In this document: positions 43,437-51,706 of the stretch, one piece after another
Position numbering within the stretch: the first letter of the stretch is position 1
Layout: the number at the start of each line of letters is the position of its first letter
Source: Sphingomonas sp. AR_OL41
GTDB taxonomy: Bacteria; Pseudomonadota; Alphaproteobacteria; Sphingomonadales; Sphingomonadaceae
Direction: 5' to 3'
NCBI RefSeq assembly: GCF_029911635.1
Contig: NZ_JARYTI010000001.1
Span: forward strand, 62,001-126,000
Length of the DNA stretch: 64,000 nucleotides
Program-made: the position numbers and the translations under genes
Notes under the pieces: generated by a model
What the model saw: only the letters and a program-made list of their open reading frames with translations
What the model was told of the DNA's origin: nothing
The model's database searches: none

Positions 43437-45880
43437 CCGGATCTACCGGCATGGATGAAGCGGTACGGCTGCGGGCCCGGCTCAAGGCGCTGGATGATGA
43501 GCGGGCGGCAGTGGTCGTGGCGCTGGATGCCCTCGCGGCGCAACAGTCGACCGAGCACCGAAAAGCCGATGCTGTCTCGCTGTTCTCCGACGCGCCGGTG
43601 ACCGCGACATCGCCGACAGGCGAGAAGGTCGCGTTGTTCCGCAGGCTGTTCGCCGGTCGTGAAGATGTCTTCCCACTGCGCTGGGACAATCGCAAGACCG
43701 GGCGCGGCGGCTATGCGCCCGCCTGCGGCAACGAGTGGAAACGCGGACTCTGCGACAAGCCACAGGTCAAATGCGGCGAGTGTCCGCGCCAGGCGTTCCT
43801 GCCCGTGACGGACGAGGTGATCGACAAACATCTGCGTGGGCGGGCGTTATCGCGATCGGATGCCGGCGACTTTGTGGCGGGCGTTTACCCGCTGCTTGCG
43901 GACGAGAGCTGCCGATTCCTCGCGGCCGACTTTGACAAGGCGAGCTGGGCCGAGGACGCGCTCGCCATGATGGAAACCTGCCGCCTGCGAGGGGTGTCCG
44001 CCGCGCTCGAGCGATCCCGATCCGGCAATGGCGGCCATGTCTGGATCTTCTTCGCCGACGCCGTGCCGGCACGAACCGCCCGCGCGCTGGGCGCATCGCT
44101 ATTGACCGACACGATGGAGCGGCGTCCGGAGATCGGGTTCGGCTCCTATGATCGCTTCTTCCCGAGCCAGGACACCATGCCGCTCGGCGGGTTCGGCAAT
44201 CTGATCGCGCTGCCGCTGCAGGGGCATGCCCGCAGGCGGGGAAACAGCCTGTTCGTGGATGAGCAGTTGCGCCCCTATCCCGATCAATGGGCGTTCCCGT
44301 CTTCGCTGTCGCAGCTGGATGCGCACGACGCCGCGCGCATGGTGGCCGACGCGGAAATGCGCGGGCGGGTGCTGGGTGTGCGGATGCCGGTGGAGGACGA
44401 GCATGCCGCCGAGCCCTGGCGGATGACACCGTCCCGGCGGCCGCCCTTGTTGCCTGTGGCCGAACCGCTGTCTGGGACACTCGATATCGTGCTGGGCGAT
44501 CAGGTCTACATCGACCGGACTGGGTTGCCGGCGGCGCTAACCGCGCAGATCGTCAGGCTCGCGGCGTTCCAGAATCCCGAGTTCTATCGGGCGCAGGCGA
44601 TGCGCCTGCCGACGTTCGGCAAGCCGAGGATCATCTCCTGTGCGGAGCTTCACCAGAAACATATCGGGCTGCCGCGAGGATGCCTCGACGAACTGGTCGC
44701 GCTTATAGCTGCTCATGGAAGCACTGTCAGGATCGACGACCAGCGAATGGCAGGGACTCCGCTCCCGGACGGTCTGTCGTTCCAGGGTGATCTCGAAGAA
44801 CCCCAGCAAAAGGCGGTCGACGCGCTCGATCCGCATGATGATGGGGTGCTGGCCGCGACAACGGCGTTCGGCAAGACGGTGGTAGCCGCACACCTCATCG
44901 CAAAGCGGCAGGTCAATGCACTCGTGCTCGTCCATCGCAAAGAACTGCTCAGCCAATGGGTCGAACGGCTGCGAACGTTCCTCGATATCGATCCGAAGCT
45001 GATCGGGACGATCGGCGGTGGCAAGTGGAAGCCTACAGGCATGATCGACGTGGCGCTGATACAGAGCCTCGTAAGGCGCGGCGAGGTCTCGGATCTGGTT
45101 GGCGACTATGGTCACCTCATCGTCGACGAATGCCATCACCTGTCCGCGGCGAGCTTCGAACTTGTAGCCCGGCGCGCCAAGGCCAGGTTCGTGCTCGGCC
45201 TGTCCGCCACGGTTGCGCGCAAGGATGGGCATCAGCCGATCATCTTCATGCAATGCGGCCCGATCCGCTATCGGGTAGATGCGCGAACCCAGGCCGCTCG
45301 CCGGGGGATCGCCCATCGCACACGGCAACGGCGCACGGCATTCCGGCTGCCGCAGCCGCTCGCGATCATGGACAGACCGCCAATGCCGGCGGTTTATGCC
45401 GCGCTGGCGCAGGACGAGGCCCGAAACGATCTTATCTTCGATGACGTGCTGCGTGCTCTGGAGGCGAAGCGGTCGCCGGTAATCCTGACGGAGCGCAAGG
45501 ACCATCTCGAATATCTGCAGGGCCGGTTATCCCGGTTCGTGCGAAATCTCGTGGTGTTGCGGGGTGGAATGAGCGCGGCGGAACGCAAGGTAGCGGACGC
45601 CGCACTGCGTGTGCCTGACGGCGAGGAGCGGCTCATCCTCGCAACGGGTCGCTATATCGGCGAAGGGTTCGATGACGACCGTCTCGACACGCTGTTCCTG
45701 ACCATGCCGATCTCCTGGAAAGGGACGCTCGCGCAGTATGTCGGGCGCCTGCATCGCCGGCACGCGGGGAAAACCGACGTGCTCGTCTATGACTATGTCG
45801 ACGATGCGGTTCCGATGCTCTCGCGAATGGCCGCCAAGCGTCAGGCCGGATATCGCGCGCTCGGCTACACCATCGAGTAA
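43433..45880 (+). CDS. Archaeo-eukaryotic primase-SF2 helicase fusion (TOTE-type)
   Basis: A protein of 815 residues. Residues 95-120 hold a Cys cluster (C98, C107, C114, C117). An archaeo-eukaryotic primase domain follows: FLAADFDKASW with D166-x-D168, RSRSGNGGHVWIFF with His202, and FFPSQDTMPLGGFGNLIALP. Residues about 450-815 are an SF2 helicase: ATTAFGKTVVAAH (Walker A), VDECHHL (DEAH-type box), GLSATVARKDG (motif III) and QYVGRLHRRH (motif VI). This primase type is the one described in TOTE conflict systems. It begins in a GTGA overlap with tniQ, so it is part of the transposon operon. Confidence 0.85.
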   Translation: MTGSTGMDEAVRLRARLKALDDERAAVVVALDALAAQQSTEHRKADAVSLFSDAPVTATSPTGEKVALFRRLFAGREDVFPLRWDNRKTGRGGYAPACGNEWKRGLCDKPQVKCGECPRQAFLPVTDEVIDKHLRGRALSRSDAGDFVAGVYPLLADESCRFLAADFDKASWAEDALAMMETCRLRGVSAALERSRSGNGGHVWIFFADAVPARTARALGASLLTDTMERRPEIGFGSYDRFFPSQDTMPLGGFGNLIALPLQGHARRRGNSLFVDEQLRPYPDQWAFPSSLSQLDAHDAARMVADAEMRGRVLGVRMPVEDEHAAEPWRMTPSRRPPLLPVAEPLSGTLDIVLGDQVYIDRTGLPAALTAQIVRLAAFQNPEFYRAQAMRLPTFGKPRIISCAELHQKHIGLPRGCLDELVALIAAHGSTVRIDDQRMAGTPLPDGLSFQGDLEEPQQKAVDALDPHDDGVLAATTAFGKTVVAAHLIAKRQVNALVLVHRKELLSQWVERLRTFLDIDPKLIGTIGGGKWKPTGMIDVALIQSLVRRGEVSDLVGDYGHLIVDECHHLSAASFELVARRAKARFVLGLSATVARKDGHQPIIFMQCGPIRYRVDARTQAARRGIAHRTRQRRTAFRLPQPLAIMDRPPMPAVYAALAQDEARNDLIFDDVLRALEAKRSPVILTERKDHLEYLQGRLSRFVRNLVVLRGGMSAAERKVADAALRVPDGEERLILATGRYIGEGFDDDRLDTLFLTMPISWKGTLAQYVGRLHRRHAGKTDVLVYDYVDDAVPMLSRMAAKRQAGYRALGYTIE

Positions 45881-46021
45881 TCCGGGGCAGAATCACTTAT
45901 CGATTCTCGGAGGCCACCGGCGAATCGAGAACCAATTCTGCGAATGAGATTAATGGTTCTCGACGGCCGCCAGATGCCGCCTGCAACCGCCAACGTCATA
46001 TGAGCTTATCGATTCTCCACA
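45881..46021 (-). repeat. Putative right end of the Tn7-like element
   Basis: CTTATCGATTCTC occurs twice, at 45896..45908 and 46005..46017. Between them lie TAATGGTTCTCGA (45951) and an inverted CGAGAACCAATTCTG (45926..45940). On the inward strand all share GAGAAYC followed by an A/T-rich core, like multiple TnsB sites. The outermost TGTGGAGAATCG starts at 46021 and reads inward. Confidence 0.6.
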
Positions 46022-46740
46022 GACCAGGGCTCGTGATGATCGGCCTCGGAGACTATCGGGAAATCACAGCCAACGGTGAGGCCGTGGAAATTGATGCGCG
46101 GGCAATCCAGCGGTCGATTGCCGAGACCGCGGAACACGCCGATGCGACATCCCTTCCATTGTTCGACATGGATCGCTCCGCCAAGGAAGTCGGCGCGAGG
46201 CTGGACGTTGCCGTGCAAGAACACGGGAAGCGGATAATGCAGTGCGCAATGGGCGGCAGCGCCGTCGAGCGCAGTTTCCCAGATCTCCGGGAAATCGATG
46301 AGGATTTCGGTTCCGGCGTCGATGTCGAATGGCTCGACGGCAAGCGGTGCGCCGGTCTCCCAGGCATCCGGGGTGATGACGACGCGCCAGCCCTGCGCAG
46401 CCGAACGGGAATAGGAACGGATCTCGACGCGGTGTCCCGCAAGGCTGAACACGCCCATGCCCGCCGGGTCCTCGCGGTCGGCGATCTCGGCGTTCCAGCC
46501 TGAGTCGCCGAGCGTCACGAGTTTGACAGGATCGTCGATCCCCGAACCGTCGTCGCGAACGACAAGTGTCGGATGGCCAGCAAGATCATAGGAGCGGATA
46601 TCGACATAGGTCGCGGCGGCGCGGCGTGCGTTCTGAAGTAGCTCCGTGAGAACGTCGGACAGGCTTCCGTTGAATAATCTCGACACTTTGTGGACCAGGG
46701 ATTGGCCGACGGTGGTCCGGATGGTGGTTGGGAGGGACAT
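46006..46740 (-). pseudogene. GHKL (Hsp90-like) ATPase gene truncated at its 3' end
   Basis: The visible 244 residues have the Bergerat ATP fold: LTELLQNARRAAA (E33, N37), VVRDDGSGIDDPVKLVTLGD (D63) and DPAGMGVFSLAGH. The end, EADHHEPWSVENR and stop, is read into the right end of the Tn7-like element, so the native C-terminal part is gone. Such GHKL proteins occur on conjugative elements next to PRTRC genes; their role is unknown. The ATP fold is complete, so a shortened product could still be made. Confidence 0.7.
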
Positions 46741-46940
46741 GGGGGCGCTCCAGGTGGACAACGGACCGATTCCGCCGCCTCACCTGTCGTCCCCTCCCTC
46801 CTCCCATGCGCGAGCGGTGGCCCGCCGAAACAGGATCGGCCCTGCTTGATACCGTGCGCAGGCCCGTAGTGTTCGGCGCGTGTTTCGGCTGGCGTTCGGA
46901 CCTAAGAAAGGTCCTGGCACGGGGCGTGCGATGGAGCCGG

Positions 46941-47141
46941 TCACGCGCAGGATGCTGTCTCAGGCAAGGGATCGAGAAAGCGCTCAACGACCGTAGCGTC
47001 TGCTTCGCAGTCGGCGCAGAAGGCATAGTCGAAGACCTCGCCCAAAACCCATGTCTGGGACGTGACATCCCAGGTCGCCCAAGCATCGCGCATGATATCT
47101 TCGCCACCGCATTGGCCACAGTGCATGCTTTTCTTGGTCAT
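46941..47141 (-). CDS. Small zinc-ribbon protein
   Basis: A 66-residue protein. MHCGQCGGEDIMRDAWATWD gives the first CxxC pair and YAFCADCEADATVVERF the second, a one-zinc ribbon. GGAGG lies directly upstream of the ATG at 47141; the frame runs further up but without typical sequence. Function unknown. It resembles the 32385 product in having two CxxC pairs and an acidic middle. Confidence 0.65.
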   Translation of the reverse strand: MTKKSMHCGQCGGEDIMRDAWATWDVTSQTWVLGEVFDYAFCADCEADATVVERFLDPLPETASCA

Positions 47142-47196
47142 GATATCCTCCAGGTTGAAGTTATGCGGATGTGCAGCGCCCGTGCGCCCATGTTCT

Positions 47197-47844
47197 TCAG
47201 GCGAAGAGGCGCTCAGGTACGGCGGAAGGTGCGGAGAGACGCAGGTCACGGCGGATGCGCGCGGCGAGCCGCTCGGGCTGGACAAGCTCGTGGACCGACG
47301 CCCAGTGATTACCTTCGCCAACATGATCGTGGCGTCCGGCGACGCGGCGGTACATGATCTCCTGGCCAGGGCCCATGCAGCCGAGACTCAAGCGAACCTG
47401 AACCTCGGCACCGTGCAGGACCACGTCACCGCTGACGGCAACGCCGCCATGATGGGAGCGAACGTCATAGCTGTCCGGTGCAAGTCCGAGGGCATCGGCG
47501 AGGCGCTTCATCGCCTTGCGGCCATCGGCGTGAAACAGCGTCTTGGCCGGAGCATCGTAGGCGACGCCTTTGTGCGCGAGAGCGATAAGGGCGGGATGAC
47601 GCTTCAATTCGGCGACGGCATCCATGCAGGCGCGGCGCAACTGCATGTCAGCGGGGCCCATGGCTTCGGCGACGGCGCCGAGATGGCGCGCGAGAAGCAG
47701 GACGGCGGGATCGCTGTCGCGCAGCTTGCCGGCATTCCGGCAATCCTCGATCGCGGCGGTCAGGGCATGGAGGCAGGCCGGGAGCGTCGTCAACGCGGAC
47801 GGATCGAGGGCCTGGCTGAAGCGGAAGGCGACATCGTACGGCAT
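47197..47844 (-). CDS. Hypothetical protein of mobile-element block
   Basis: A 215-residue protein I do not recognise. The N-terminal half is helical (VAFRFSQALDPSALTTLPAC, then LHALTAAIEDCRNAGKLRD). The C-terminal half (VRSHHGGVAVSGDVVLHGAE and EIMYRRVAGRHDHVGEGNHW) looks like beta strands. CGGAG precedes the ATG at 47844, and a purine tract lies 45 bp upstream of the start. Likely a real gene of the element's conserved but uncharacterised set. Confidence 0.6.
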   Translation of the reverse strand: MPYDVAFRFSQALDPSALTTLPACLHALTAAIEDCRNAGKLRDSDPAVLLLARHLGAVAEAMGPADMQLRRACMDAVAELKRHPALIALAHKGVAYDAPAKTLFHADGRKAMKRLADALGLAPDSYDVRSHHGGVAVSGDVVLHGAEVQVRLSLGCMGPGQEIMYRRVAGRHDHVGEGNHWASVHELVQPERLAARIRRDLRLSAPSAVPERLFA

Positions 47845-47925
47845 GAGTAACTCCGACGGCAAAGCGCATCGTTGCGCCTCCCTTTCGTCCCCCCTCCCTC
47901 CGCGACGAGGCCGGGCAGTCACAGG

Positions 47926-49059
47926 TCAGGCCGCTCGGATCCTGTTGTTCGCGAGGAGTTCTGCGAAGCGTCGCTGAACCGACCACGCATCGGGATAGCG
48001 ATGATCAAGACCGTGGCGGGACAATATCGGCGCGCGCGCGATCGCTATCATGCCTGCCTCTTGCAGCGTCGGCAGCCGCGGCGGCCAGCCTTTGACGAAC
48101 CGGAGTCCGGTCGGCATCGCGCGCTCGATCCGCCGTCGTTCGATCGCGTCGCGTTTCGCGCGCGCAACGTCGATGGCAAGCGACTGGGGAAGCAAGTGTG
48201 GGGCAGCGTCCGCCAGCCACCGTTGCGGCTGGAACGAGAAGGTCGAGTCGGCTTCCATCGAGACGAGATGGCGATAGAGATCGAGATTGCCGTCCGCCTG
48301 CGTCGCCGCCTGAAGATCGTGTGCGGATGCGAGTACGCAAAAGGCGCAGGACAATCGCGTGGAGCGATAGCGGCAATACGCTTCGTGCAACGCGAGGTCG
48401 TGACGTGCGTGGTAGGCGAAGATGTCGTCCGATGACCAGTCGACCCCGGGGTGCCAGCTGAGCATCCGCGTGCCGGCGGCATTGCCTGCTTTGGCAAACC
48501 GTTCGTCGGTGCGCGACACGGGCGTGAAGCGGCGGCTGGCGCTCTCCTCCCGTCGCAAACCGATGACGGAGACGATCGTCTCGCCTTTGTAGCGCCGCGC
48601 AAGGTCGGGACCGATGACCCGTATTTTCAGTTCACTCGTGCAAAATCTGAGCGACGCCGAGGACCATGGTCCGATGAGATTGTACGTCGAGAGCGCCTCG
48701 TACCGGTTTTTGCCGGAGGTGAAGCGTTGTCCCCAGCGGTCGACCATATCGCCCGCGCGCCGGCGCAGGACGAGGAGCGGAAGACCCAGTTGCTGCGCAA
48801 CGCCTTCGACGAAGGACGACGTCGATCGCCACTCTGCTTTTCCCAGATCGGCATGGACGGCGATACGCCGCGTGCGGGGATGGCCCTGGCGATCGAGCCA
48901 GACCATCGCGGCATGACTTGTCGCCGTGGAGTCCTTGCCCCCGGAGAGGTTGAAGACGAACCATGCATCGCGGCGGACGGCGTCGAAGATCGTCGTGTCG
49001 GTAGCGACGTCGAATTCGGCGCCATTCGTGTGGCAGGCGGCGGTCGTGGCGATGCTCAT
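47926..49059 (-). CDS. PP-loop protein, PAPS reductase/DndC-like family
   Basis: A protein of 377 residues. FNLSGGKDSTATSHAAMVWL at 37-56 is an intact PP-loop (SGGKDST, 39-45). Two cysteine groups, RFCTSELKIR (about 138) and RLSCAFCVLASAHDLQ (about 235-250), could hold an Fe-S cluster. Family members include PAPS reductases and DndC, which handles sulphur for DNA phosphorothioation. No dnd genes are visible, so sulphate assimilation, DNA sulphur modification or tRNA thiolation are all open. The broken gene at 36663 belongs to a different branch of the same superfamily. Confidence 0.75.
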   Translation of the reverse strand: MSIATTAACHTNGAEFDVATDTTIFDAVRRDAWFVFNLSGGKDSTATSHAAMVWLDRQGHPRTRRIAVHADLGKAEWRSTSSFVEGVAQQLGLPLLVLRRRAGDMVDRWGQRFTSGKNRYEALSTYNLIGPWSSASLRFCTSELKIRVIGPDLARRYKGETIVSVIGLRREESASRRFTPVSRTDERFAKAGNAAGTRMLSWHPGVDWSSDDIFAYHARHDLALHEAYCRYRSTRLSCAFCVLASAHDLQAATQADGNLDLYRHLVSMEADSTFSFQPQRWLADAAPHLLPQSLAIDVARAKRDAIERRRIERAMPTGLRFVKGWPPRLPTLQEAGMIAIARAPILSRHGLDHRYPDAWSVQRRFAELLANNRIRAA

Positions 49060-49081
49060 TTCGCGGTCCGAGGTGCTTTGA

Positions 49082-49558
49082 TCAGGCGACTGCGATCAGG
49101 ATATCGACCGCCTGGCGGAGGACAGCGTCGTCCGCGCCATTGACGATCACAGCGTCGGGATTGGTTGCGACGACCGCGCGGGTGACGATAGCGAGCGGCC
49201 GCTTGCGCAGCGGATATTGAAAGACCTGGCCGCGCTCGATCGTCACGAGGTTCGTGCGCAACAGGCGCTTCAGGCGGCGATATTCGAGTTCATGGGCGAG
49301 GAGATCCCCGACCTCGGTTTCGAGGTCCGCCTCGAGGGTAAGGCCGTGGACCACACGCGCCGGACGATTGGCCTTCAGCCATGCGTTGACCTGTGCTTCA
49401 GTCCAACGGCCGACCTGATGGTAGAAATCGCATCCGCCATGGCCCTGGTTACGGGCGTGGAAGGCGAGCTTGCCATCGATCCAGATGTCGGCCGTGAAAG
49501 CGCTCGTCTCCTGCGAGAGCGCGGCGCTGTAGGTGATGTTGCGCAGTTCGATCTTCAT
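49082..49558 (-). CDS. Hypothetical protein
   Basis: A 158-residue protein. KIELRNITYSAALSQETSAF followed by TADIWIDGKLAFHARNQGHG forms strands; GGCDFYHQVGRWTEAQVNAW continues and ELEYRRLKRLLRTNLVTIER is a helix. I cannot assign a family. TGGAG lies upstream of the ATG at 49558 and a purine tract 43 bp further. It follows the PP-loop gene closely in the operon order. Confidence 0.6.
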   Translation of the reverse strand: MKIELRNITYSAALSQETSAFTADIWIDGKLAFHARNQGHGGCDFYHQVGRWTEAQVNAWLKANRPARVVHGLTLEADLETEVGDLLAHELEYRRLKRLLRTNLVTIERGQVFQYPLRKRPLAIVTRAVVATNPDAVIVNGADDAVLRQAVDILIAVA

Positions 49559-49673
49559 GATGGAAACTCCAGGCGCACCTGTTCTGAGGAGCATCCCACA
49601 CCTCCCGCTCCCCTTCGGGTCGATTGCGGTCTTTGGGATCATCGGATTCCGGCACGCACGGTCGACCAGATGC

Positions 49674-49679
49674 TATAAT
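49674..49679 (+). promoter_or_regulatory. Extended -10 promoter candidate
   Basis: TGCTATAAT includes a perfect TATAAT (49674..49679) and an upstream TG. It lies about 85 bp before the only plus-strand gene in this block. No clear -35 box is seen 16-18 bp upstream, which fits an extended -10 promoter. Confidence 0.45.
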
Positions 49680-49764
49680 GGGTCCGCCGACTCAGCGTCG
49701 GCTGGATCAACTACAGCGCGCTGAACTCATCAGGCTGCGAGCGTCGCGATGGAGCGAGACTGCA

Positions 49765-49956
49765 ATGCGTGAGCTGGACGATGAAGAGAAGTTGCTTTTG
49801 CACCAGCTGGATGGCGATATTTCAACCGGCGATCTGATCATCATGGTTCGGGATCTTGGAGAGATCCTGCGTGGGCGAGGCCATGTGATGCAGGCCAACG
49901 TCGCTGAACTCGCCGCTGACCGGCTCAGACTGCTCAGCGGCCGCAGGCAGGAGTGA
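49765..49956 (+). CDS. Small helical protein, lone plus-strand gene
   Basis: A 63-residue protein predicted to be all helix (RELDDEEKLLLHQLDGDIST then GDLIIMVRDLGEILRGRGHV). GGAG at 49751 and a TATAAT box at 49674 support transcription in this direction, against all neighbours. An in-frame ATG at 49678 lies on the -10 box itself and is unlikely to be used. Its size and isolation fit a small regulator, but no DNA-binding motif is obvious. Confidence 0.45.
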   Translation: MRELDDEEKLLLHQLDGDISTGDLIIMVRDLGEILRGRGHVMQANVAELAADRLRLLSGRRQE

Positions 49957-50014
49957 TCTCCGCGGCGAAGATTTGAATCTGCTTCTGGCGCGGATGGCGA
50001 GACCGCCGACGTTG

Positions 50015-50713
50015 CTACCAGCTGTGAACCGGTAGTCCGTCGGCGGTGCCGGCGTCGCAGTCGAAGAGGATGTGGTCGAAACCGCGGTCCCGGCCAAAGC
50101 AAATGGCTGCAAGCAGGTCGTTCGGAAGTTGGCCTTGTGTGTCCGGGTCGATCTGCCGGGTCGGCACGAACCAGCCATAGATGCTGCTGGCGATATTGAG
50201 CGGACGATCGGTCGCCTCTTTTGAACACCAATGGTCGAGCAAATCGGCGGTTGATGTCGAAAGATGCGCGGTGGCGAGAACGCAGTACCAGCCGGTTTCG
50301 AGCAGGTACCCGGCGACGGGAGGCGATGCGCCGAGTTCGATCCGATCGGTCGAGAGATGCTCGTTTTCATGGATATCGAAATAGACGCCGGCGACGGCTT
50401 CGTCGTCGAGCGTGGCGGGATCGCGAGGGTCACTGATTTCGGTCCAGCCCTCGCGGCAATAGGCTGCGACTGCGCCCATAAGCCCCGCTCGCGTCAGCGC
50501 GACATAGTGATTCAGGCCATGCCGATGTTCGACCGAGGCGATGTGAATCTCCAGCGACCACGGCATTGGCGATCCTGCGACGTGGGATTCGGCGCTGGCC
50601 AGTGCCCCCAGCAAGGCAGCGCGGTCGTGCTCGACAAGGCTGGCGGGGTCTTCGATGGCGCGACGCGCGCGCGCCAGCAACCGCGCGAGATCGCGTTTCG
50701 ACGTGTCGGTCAT
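50015..50713 (-). CDS. Hypothetical protein with DUF5983-like C-terminus
   Basis: A protein of 232 residues. The N-terminal 55 residues are helical; the middle has LEIHIASVEHRHGLNHYVAL. The C-terminal STADLLDHWCSKEATDRPLN, IASSIYGWFVPTR and LFDCDAGTADGLPVHSW resemble DUF5983, a domain frequent in plasmid and conjugative-element proteins. Function unknown. It is the downstream neighbour of the Mom-like gene. Confidence 0.6.
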   Translation of the reverse strand: MTDTSKRDLARLLARARRAIEDPASLVEHDRAALLGALASAESHVAGSPMPWSLEIHIASVEHRHGLNHYVALTRAGLMGAVAAYCREGWTEISDPRDPATLDDEAVAGVYFDIHENEHLSTDRIELGASPPVAGYLLETGWYCVLATAHLSTSTADLLDHWCSKEATDRPLNIASSIYGWFVPTRQIDPDTQGQLPNDLLAAICFGRDRGFDHILFDCDAGTADGLPVHSW

Positions 50714-50778
50714 GACAGTTCCTCATCGTATCGGGCGAGCAATCGCCGATTTCGGCCATGGGCGGTGCTCGGCTGAGG

Positions 50779-51651
50779 TCAGGCAGCCTCGGCAAAAAGC
50801 GGTGGAAGCGTCACGTCGCCTTCGAGCGCGCGCCGATCGAGGACAGGATATGCCAAATCGGGCACCTTGCGCGCCGCGAGCTTGGCGGCGCGGGTCAGTG
50901 GGAAGAGATAGGCGTGGCAGCCGGGATGGCGCTGTCGGCGAAGGAAGCCGGTCCGTTCAAGATCGGTGAGCCAAGCGGCGCGATCTTCGCCAAATCCTGG
51001 TGGTCGGGCGCCGGCGCGAACAAGATCGTCCATGGCGTAGCGTTGTCCGCATTCCGCGTTGCGGATCTTGGAGACCGCGCGCGAGGAGATTGGGCGGCCG
51101 TTCGGCAGGATGAGATCGGTGCGCGGGCTTGAGCGCCCGACGTATCGGCTTCCCATGACCGCATAGAGTCCACCCACATGTCCCGGCAGGAACACGTGCC
51201 CGCCCTCGTCAACCCTTCGAACGGGGTCGGCGTAGGAGATGACGGAAAGAATCTCCGGTTTCTCGCGGCGCAGGATGCGGAAAGCGCGGGATACGAGGAA
51301 AGATTCAGCGTTGCCGCCTTGGGCTTGGTCGATCACGAGCCGGCCGAGGTCGCAGGCGGTGCGCGGATCGGAGAGTCCTGCCGTCTTGGGGACGCTGGCA
51401 TTGTTCACCGGGTGCGAGAAGACGCAGACCCCGACAAGCTCCGATCGGCCACCCTTGCCATTGGCGAAAAGGCCAATCGAGAGGCGAGCGACCGGCATGG
51501 ATGCGGCATAATGGTGCGCTTTGACGAAAGGTGCCGCGTGCAAGCGCGTGTCGATCACGTCGACGGAAAGGCGCGCGGGATCGATTTCGCTGGCGTTCGG
51601 GATCCAGCGGCAGCGGCGGTCGCGCCACCGCTGCGTGCGGGTGGTGAGCAT
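50779..51651 (-). CDS. Mom-like acyltransferase-fold protein
   Basis: A protein of 290 residues. VKAHHYAASMPVARLSIGLF (43-62), LGRLVIDQAQGGNAESFLVS, and especially ISYADPVRRVDEG (139-150) with HVGGLYAVMGSRYVG (158-172) follow the pattern of Mom-type proteins. Mu Mom changes adenines in phage DNA to a methylcarbamoyl form and blocks restriction. AGGAG precedes the ATG at 51651. Assignment is from remembered motifs, not from a search. It directly follows the PRTRC ThiF gene. Confidence 0.5.
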   Translation of the reverse strand: MLTTRTQRWRDRRCRWIPNASEIDPARLSVDVIDTRLHAAPFVKAHHYAASMPVARLSIGLFANGKGGRSELVGVCVFSHPVNNASVPKTAGLSDPRTACDLGRLVIDQAQGGNAESFLVSRAFRILRREKPEILSVISYADPVRRVDEGGHVFLPGHVGGLYAVMGSRYVGRSSPRTDLILPNGRPISSRAVSKIRNAECGQRYAMDDLVRAGARPPGFGEDRAAWLTDLERTGFLRRQRHPGCHAYLFPLTRAAKLAARKVPDLAYPVLDRRALEGDVTLPPLFAEAA

Positions 51652-51706
51652 CGTGCGATCTCCTGTATGATCACCGTCTGCGCCCCCCCTTCCCTCTCTT
51701 GAGCCA

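Larger units (their letters stand above)
37521..46021 (+). mobile_element. Compact Tn7-like transposon carrying a primase-helicase
   Basis: An 8.5-kb unit with tnsA, tnsB, tnsC and tniQ in Tn7 order, each overlapping the next, then one further coupled gene for a primase-helicase fusion. The left end reads TGAGCGGAACCGATTAAC and the right end, read inward, TGTGGAGAATCGATAAGC; 12 of these 18 bases match, and both begin TG. Repeated GAAYC-centred sites lie inside each end. No 5-bp target duplication is visible, and the neighbour on each side is a truncated gene. The exact borders are inferred from these features. Confidence 0.75.

Noticed and set aside
37516..46026. Five-base target-site duplication of the Tn7-like element
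   Set aside because: Flanks GGGTC and GACCA are not a direct repeat; a rearranged insertion is more likely.
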